This document shows, one piece after another, positions 7,717-11,366 of a stretch of DNA of 11,366 bases. The DNA comes from Euperipatoides rowelli (taxonomy: Eukaryota > Onychophora > Udeonychophora > Euonychophora > Peripatopsidae). The stretch's first letter is position 1. The number at the start of each line of letters is the position of its first letter. Both the position numbers and the translations under genes were made by a program. The notes under the pieces were generated by a model. It had not been told where the DNA came from. It saw nothing but the letters and a program-made list of their open reading frames with translations, and did not search any database. Location: assembly GCA_003024985.2 (NCBI GenBank), contig PXIH01S0001871.1; one strand, written 5' to 3'.

Positions 7717-8721
7717 AATGTTCATGGGCTAATTTGCACAATGGATTGATCGGCTCGGTTTATTTTCTCTATCTTCTACCTTCCCATCCCAGAAAAAAAA
7801 ATAGATATTAATTAAAAAAAAAAAATGAAAATTAATACAGTAGTAGGCTGTACATTTTCCACATCATTATTTCAGTTTTTAGTCTTAAAAAATTATTGAT
7901 AGGGCTCTTAGGGGGGGGGGGGCTGTGGCATCTAATTACCCATGCACTCATTACAGTTCAGCTTATGAGTTCCCAATTCTTACCCCCCCTCGAACTGGAA
8001 ACATTAGTTTAGACTTAAATAATAAAACTATCAACAAATTGTTTTAATTTTTACTACTGATGCCATTTTTTTCCTTTAAAAAATTAATAACTTTATAAAA
8101 TCACACGTTAATAGGTGGACACGCATATAGGCTACTGTATGTGCAGTAGTAGCCTAACCTTCAAAGTAGGCTACTTTACGAAAAATTTCCCCATAATGCA
8201 AATCACTTAATGCAAACGCCAAGTTTCTCTTCCTAAGATATTTTTCTAACTCTAATGGAAAACCAAATCAGTGCTAAACTGAACGAGAAGAACTAAGTCC
8301 GGTGAATTTATTAGCAGATTAACCAATGCATAAAGACATGAAAATGACTGTGGCTCCCCCTACTTATTTTTTTTTTATTTTGAGTAGCAATCATCACAGA
8401 AGCTTTAATCACTTTAGTTGTTTTCACAGTTAGAATCTGCACTTAGCGTTATGCACATTACAATAGCAGGTAAATATGATTTTCTCATTTGAATAGTTAC
8501 TCATAGAAGTAGACCATTAAGTTTGCCTAAAAAAATAAAAGTAAATTTAATGGAATTTGCAAAATATAAAAAGTATTAACCTAGCCTAACTCTAACACAT
8601 TTATAAAAAATATTTTTGTTGAGCACAAACCTATTTTTTATATTGTGTAAACATTACCTTTTTTAACCAATTGTTCCAGAGCATGAATTTTAGCCGATGC
8701 TTCTATATAATACATGCATCA
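7717..8721. other. noncoding stretch
   Basis: AT-rich with no supported gene. It holds a G12 run (7911-7922), a TAGGCTA/TAGCCTA-rich cluster at 8128-8173 with an interrupted inverted repeat (TAGGCTACTG at 8128-8137 against CAGTAG-TAG-CCTA at 8144-8156), and another TAGCCTA at 8582-8588. None belongs to a recognisable element. Confidence 0.5.
7911..7922 (+). repeat. G12 homopolymer
   Basis: Twelve consecutive G followed by CTGTGG. The same G-run plus GGCTGTGG context occurs at the end of the hAT minisatellite (6363-6374), but the similarity does not extend further. Confidence 0.85.
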
Positions 8722-9245
8722 GAGAATGATCAAATCTATAGAAGATATATTTTCTTTCATTATAAAGCTATCAGCACAATAACAATCTCCAATGTTCTCT
8801 TTAAAGATATTTTATGATGTATCATACTTGTTCAAATCAATAGCAGACATGATATTTTCCTTCACTCATACTGCTGCAAGCATGTTATCAATCTCCATTC
8901 TTATTTTAAGAAACTTTTTGTGGTTATCTGTTTATAAGAGTGGTCCAATCTATTGCAGATATCTTTACTTTCCCCTTACAGATGTCAGCACATTCTCAAT
9001 ATCCATTCTTACCGTTCGAAGATATTTTATATGCATCGATCATTGAGTGATCACATCAATAGCAGATATATTTTCTTTCACTCATAAAGCCTTCAGCACA
9101 TTATTATTCTCCATTATTATTTAAGATATTTTGGATCAGAGTGATCCAATCTATTGCAGCCATGTTCTTTTCTTTCAATCCTCCATTAGCACTTTTTTTT
9201 CCACCAGATATTTTATCAGCACATTATCAATCACAGCTTTCATCC
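8722..9245 (+). repeat. five-unit ~105-bp degenerate tandem array
   Basis: Units start at about 8722, 8827, 8938, 9045 and 9139, giving spacings of roughly 105, 111, 107 and 94. Shared blocks in order are GAGTGATC(A/C)AATC, (A/T)ATTGCAGATAT or AATAGCAGATAT, TTTTCTTTCACTCATA, TCAGCACATTATCAATCTCCATT and TTTAAGATATTTT. Units two to four are closest to one another; the first and last are more worn. Two long frames (8792-9046 and 9131-9316) follow the array and encode recurring words such as SIADMIFSF and STFSISIL. Repeat periodicity explains them better than a gene, although a repetitive hydrophobic protein cannot be strictly excluded. Confidence 0.8.
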
Positions 9246-9753
9246 TAATACAATTTTTTATATTTCTCGTATGGAGAATTTATGTAAATTGCAAAGATAA
9301 GAGGAATGCCAGATGATCATTAATTAGCAGACTGACCATTCAGGAAGGCTCAGAAAATAACAAGCTTTCAACATTTTTTTTCTCTTGAGCGATGCTCAAA
9401 CTAAGATTTTATACTTTTCACTGTTTGTAGAATATGAGGTTCTCGTAAGATTTTTGTTGCAGGGGAAATTTTTCTTTGTGTAATAAATCAGTAAGGAATT
9501 TGATATTAAATAATAAATCCTGTTCCTTAATATTTTAATCTTCAAATGACTATTATAGCAAATAGTATTTTATTTTTATTGTAGGCCTATGTTATCATAT
9601 TAATTCACCGGAGTAAGGAACAGCTGATTTTTGTTTATATATTGTTTACTCTCTTAACGACTGTTTATTTTTAACAGTAAACGCCATGTTAGTAGGCCTA
9701 TGAGCTGGTCAATAATGAGTGTAAATATTGCATAAAACAATCAACTACCCTAG
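9246..9753. other. noncoding stretch upstream of octamer pair
   Basis: No ORF of note. It contains two TAGGCCTA copies only 111 bases apart (9582-9589 and 9693-9700), a CAGCTG E-box (about 9621), a forkhead-like TTGTTTAC (about 9642) and a small TTGAGC/GCTCAA hairpin at about 9385. These could be parts of a regulatory region with the octamer pair that follows, but single short motifs prove little. Confidence 0.45.
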
Positions 9754-9800
9754 ACATGCAAATTAATGGTAATTGATCCATGTGATTTTAATTTGCATGT
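9754..9800. promoter_or_regulatory. inverted pair of octamer (Oct/POU) motifs
   Basis: ACATGCAAATTAA (9754-9766) and TTAATTTGCATGT (9788-9800) are perfect 13-bp reverse complements around a 21-base spacer. Each arm contains the exact octamer ATGCAAAT/ATTTGCAT (9756-9763 and 9791-9798), the classic site for POU-domain factors. Octamers close upstream of a TATA box are known from histone H2B, snRNA and other promoters. Here a TATTTAAG box follows 16 bases after the second arm. No histone or snRNA sequence is visible downstream. Confidence 0.5.
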
Positions 9801-9815
9801 GTATGTACTCTTTGC

Positions 9816-9823
9816 TATTTAAG
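9816..9823 (+). promoter_or_regulatory. TATA-like box TATTTAAG
   Basis: TATTTAAG sits just downstream of the inverted octamer pair. Transcription from it would start about 30 bases on, near 9845-9855, in a CACACGTCAAGGTATCACAG context. The first ATG after that (9864) opens only a 15-codon frame (MIGMILSFQGSLLFI), so any transcript would be noncoding or would need splicing. A (CA)-rich patch lies at 9832-9844. Confidence 0.3.
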
Positions 9824-9867
9824 AGCATCTCACACCCACACACACGTCAAGGTATCACAGTCATGAT

Positions 9868-9888
9868 TGGAATGATCCTGTCATTCCA
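9868..9888. other. perfect 8-bp stem hairpin after putative promoter
   Basis: TGGAATGA and TCATTCCA pair around TCCTG. It lies about 45 bases downstream of the TATA-like box. It does not match the histone mRNA 3' stem-loop (6-bp stem, 4-base loop) and no Sm site is apparent, so no RNA class is assigned. Confidence 0.45.
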
Positions 9889-10266
9889 GGGGTCATTATT
9901 ATTTATTTAGTATTATTTTGTGCTTGGATTTACGGAGGTCATTGGTTTGACCTGAGTGTGTAGTGCCTTACTGGTATCTAGATACATCAACGTTATTTGG
10001 TAGCTTTTATCATTTACTGTAGACCTATATGAATTGCTATTTATGTCTTATTTTCTTGTCCTTGGGAAAAAGCATGTTTTTAAATTTTCAGGTAGTGTTT
10101 CAGAGGCTTCGTTCACTATAAAGGTTAAGTACTAGATAATAAAATAAATTCTAACAAAAAATTTATAAGTGTAAATAAAAAATTTATGAAATTGATAACA
10201 GCAAATTATGAAGCTGATTGCTAAAAAGCAATATAATTATAAAGGATTCATTTTTATAGGCATTCA
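9889..10266. other. noncoding stretch, possible intron
   Basis: No substantial ORF. A strong-looking acceptor (TTTTTAAATTTTCAG, ending at 10091) and a donor (AAG|GTTAAG at 10123/10124) bracket a 32-base open segment, which might be a micro-exon but is far too short to support. A small ATTGCT-AAAA-AGCAAT hairpin lies near 10219-10234, just before the foldback element. Confidence 0.4.
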
Positions 10267-10437
10267 ACTTACAGAATCAATTTAAACTATTTGAATGAAA
10301 AATAAATAAATAATTAGATCTCCTTGTATGGCCAATTCGACTTNGAAGGGAGAGGAGGGGGAGTGCTTCACTAATTGTTACATAGGTAGCAGAGTCCAGC
10401 ATGGGTACCCAAAACTATTTTACTTTTTTTGGGTACC
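10267..10437 (+). repeat. left terminal inverted repeat of foldback element
   Basis: Begins ACTTACAGAATCAATTT and ends at a GGGTACC where the minisatellite starts. It aligns to 11114-11278 in reverse complement over its whole length, with a few small gaps. Confidence 0.85.
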
Positions 10438-11113
10438 TGAAAAATACCCAACAGTCGGGTCAGTTATTTTGGGTACCCAACTGTCAGGTACCAGAAAAGA
10501 TGTTGGTTACCCAAAAAGTCGGGTCAGTTTTTTGGGGTACCTGACTGTTGGGTATTTTTCGGATACTGAAATGTTTTTGGGTACCCAAAAGTCAGGTCAA
10601 TTTTTTGGGCGTACCTGATTGTCAGTTATTTTTTGGATAGGCTACATGAAATGAAAAGTTGTCGGGTACTCAAAAAGTCAGGTCAGTTTTTTTGGGTACC
10701 TGACTATTGGGTATTTTCTGGTAACCTGAAAAGTCAGGTCAATTTTTTTTTGGTACCTGATTGTCAGGTATTTTTCGGATACACAAAAAGTTGTCAGGCA
10801 CCTCGGGTTAATTTTTTGGGGTACCTGATTGTCAGGTATTTTTCGAACACACAAAACGTTGTTGGGTACCCAAACAGTCGGGTCAGTTTTTTTGGGGTAA
10901 CACTGTCGGGTATTTTTCGAATACCTGAAAGTTGTTGGATACCCCAAAAGTCAGGTCAGTTTTTTTCAGCTACCCAACTGTAGGATATTTTTCATGTACC
11001 TGAAAAGTTGTCAGGTCAGTTTTTTTCGGGTACCTGACTGTCGGGTATTTTTTGGTTATCTGAAAAGTTGGGTCAGTTTTTTCGGGTATTGTTTGGGTAC
11101 CTGAAACATTGTT
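10438..11113 (+). repeat. GGTACC-type minisatellite, ~9-10 degenerate units
   Basis: Unit starts (GGTACCTGA or variants) fall at about 10472, 10536, 10610, 10695, 10752, 10820, 10896, 10969 and 11029, giving spacings of 57-85 bp. The idealised unit is about 76 bp and runs GGTACCTGACTGTCGGGTAT, TTTTCGGATACCTGAAAAG, TTGTTGGGTACCCAAAAAG, TCGGGTCAGTTTTTTTGG. Shorter spacings are units that lack the GTTGGGTACCC segment. GGTACC, GGGTACCC and the GACTGTCGGGTA / TACCTGACAGT words make each unit internally palindromic, so the array can fold on itself locally. It is visibly GC-richer than its surroundings. Confidence 0.85.
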
Positions 11114-11278
11114 GGGTACCCCAAAAAGTTAATAGTTGAGTATCCGTGCAGGACTCTGCTAACTATAAAACAATTAGTGAGACATTCCCCTCAACCTGCT
11201 AAGTCTAAATAGCCATAAAGGGAGATCTAATTAATTATTCATTTTTGCATTCAAATAATTTAAATTGATTCTCTAAGT
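11114..11278 (-). repeat. right terminal inverted repeat of foldback element
   Basis: In reverse complement it begins ACTTAGAGAATCAATTT and matches the left arm. Its outer edge coincides exactly with the CAG that starts the next hAT element. Confidence 0.85.
11271..11278. repeat. predicted hAT target site CTCTAAGT
   Basis: These are the 8 bases directly before the CAG of the hAT element at 11279. If that element inserted here, the same 8-mer should recur just after its other end, beyond this window. It fits nTnnnnAn at position 2 only. Confidence 0.4.
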
Positions 11279-11366
11279 CAGTGTTTCCCAATTAAATTTA
11301 ACCACAGAACCCTTTTATATTTTATAAAATATAACGGAACCCCTATATATTTTAGTGTAGCTTGCA
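11279..11366. mobile_element. left end of a second hAT element, truncated by window
   Basis: It starts CAGTGTTTCCCAA, a typical hAT terminal inverted repeat. Two subterminal repeats then follow, CAGAACCC (about 11323) and CGGAACCCC (about 11335), a common pattern in Charlie-like hAT elements. TATTTTATAAAATA in between is palindromic. Only 88 bases are visible, so length, autonomy and target duplication cannot be judged. It is different in sequence from the hAT element at 6005-6486. Confidence 0.65.

Larger units (their letters stand above)
10267..11278. mobile_element. foldback-type element: ~170-bp TIRs with minisatellite core
   Basis: The two ends are long inverted repeats. Positions 10267-10437 match the reverse complement of 11114-11278 with about four-fifths identity by eye, and several blocks are exact: GAATCAATTTAAA, ATTTGAATG, AATTAGATCTCC, CACTAATTGTT and TAGCAGAGTCC. 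Everything between the arms is a degenerate GGTACC-rich tandem repeat, with no transposase. The three long frames here (two plus, one minus) are products of the repeat. The superfamily is unknown. Homology stops on the left at 10267, and on the right it runs up to the start of a hAT element at 11279, so the true right terminus and any target duplication are hidden. Long-armed foldback elements with tandem repeats are known in animals, for example Drosophila FB and sea urchin TU, but I cannot tie this copy to either. One undetermined base lies at 10344. Confidence 0.85.

Noticed and set aside
418-7755. Similar words TTGCACAGTGGACTGAT (418-434) and TTTGCACAATGGATTGAT (about 7733)
   Set aside because: The similarity covers only about 18 bases and does not extend, so it is compatible with chance.
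8722-9245. Possible CRISPR array
   Set aside because: The units are degenerate over their whole length with no alternation of constant repeats and unique spacers, and the sequence is eukaryotic in character.
8792-9316. 84- and 61-codon plus-strand hydrophobic frames
   Set aside because: They coincide with the tandem array of about 105 bp and change frame between units. They are treated as repeat by-products.
10092-10123. 32-base micro-exon between a good acceptor and donor
   Set aside because: Splice-like signals are frequent in AT-rich DNA and 10 codons give no coding evidence.
10328-10983. Three frames (two plus, one minus) of 89-116 codons
   Set aside because: All lie in the foldback element's left arm and minisatellite, and opposite-strand overlap with repetitive translation shows they are not genes.
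1-11366. tRNA, rRNA and other structured RNA genes
   Set aside because: No B-box GGTTCGAATCC-like sequence in a cloverleaf context and no rRNA segment was seen on either strand.

Overview
This looks like a piece of a eukaryotic nuclear genome, and no established gene was recognised in it. Base composition is strongly AT-rich (about 70% by eye), homopolymer A/T runs are everywhere, no operon-like run of ORFs exists, and the recognisable features are non-autonomous DNA transposons and satellite-like tandem repeats. The palindrome TAGGCCTA occurs six times and its shortened forms TAGGCTA/TAGCCTA nine more times. My recollection is that such motifs are common in echinoderm and related marine deuterostome genomes, so a marine invertebrate deuterostome is my best guess, held weakly.

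Layout. 1-3048 is AT-rich noncoding DNA with one candidate terminal exon on the minus strand (378-656), a perfect 12-bp inverted repeat (1271-1315), an (ATT)8 microsatellite and an isolated G-quadruplex motif (1818-1844). A two-copy tandem duplication (3049-3200) is followed by a 535-bp MITE-like element (3360-3894) and a candidate first coding exon (4215-4338). The clearest single object is a 482-bp non-autonomous hAT transposon at 6005-6486. It has 17-bp terminal inverted repeats, a perfect 8-bp target-site duplication (CTATATAG) and a five-unit, roughly 60-bp minisatellite core. Just outside it lie reverse-oriented pieces of the same repeat unit and a poly-G/poly-C foldback. 7527-7716 could be a tiny two-exon secreted peptide, which is weak. 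8722-9245 is a degenerate tandem array of five units of about 105 bp. 9754-9823 holds a perfect inverted pair of octamer (ATGCAAAT) motifs followed by a TATA-like box.

The right end is the most striking part. A foldback-type element (10267-11278) has terminal inverted repeats of about 170 bp, and its interior is entirely a degenerate GGTACC-rich minisatellite. It appears to be interrupted at its outer edge by a second hAT element that starts at 11279 and runs off the window.

No genes can be shown to work together here. The three coding candidates are exon guesses without homology support. The long ORFs in repeat regions are best explained as by-products of repeats.
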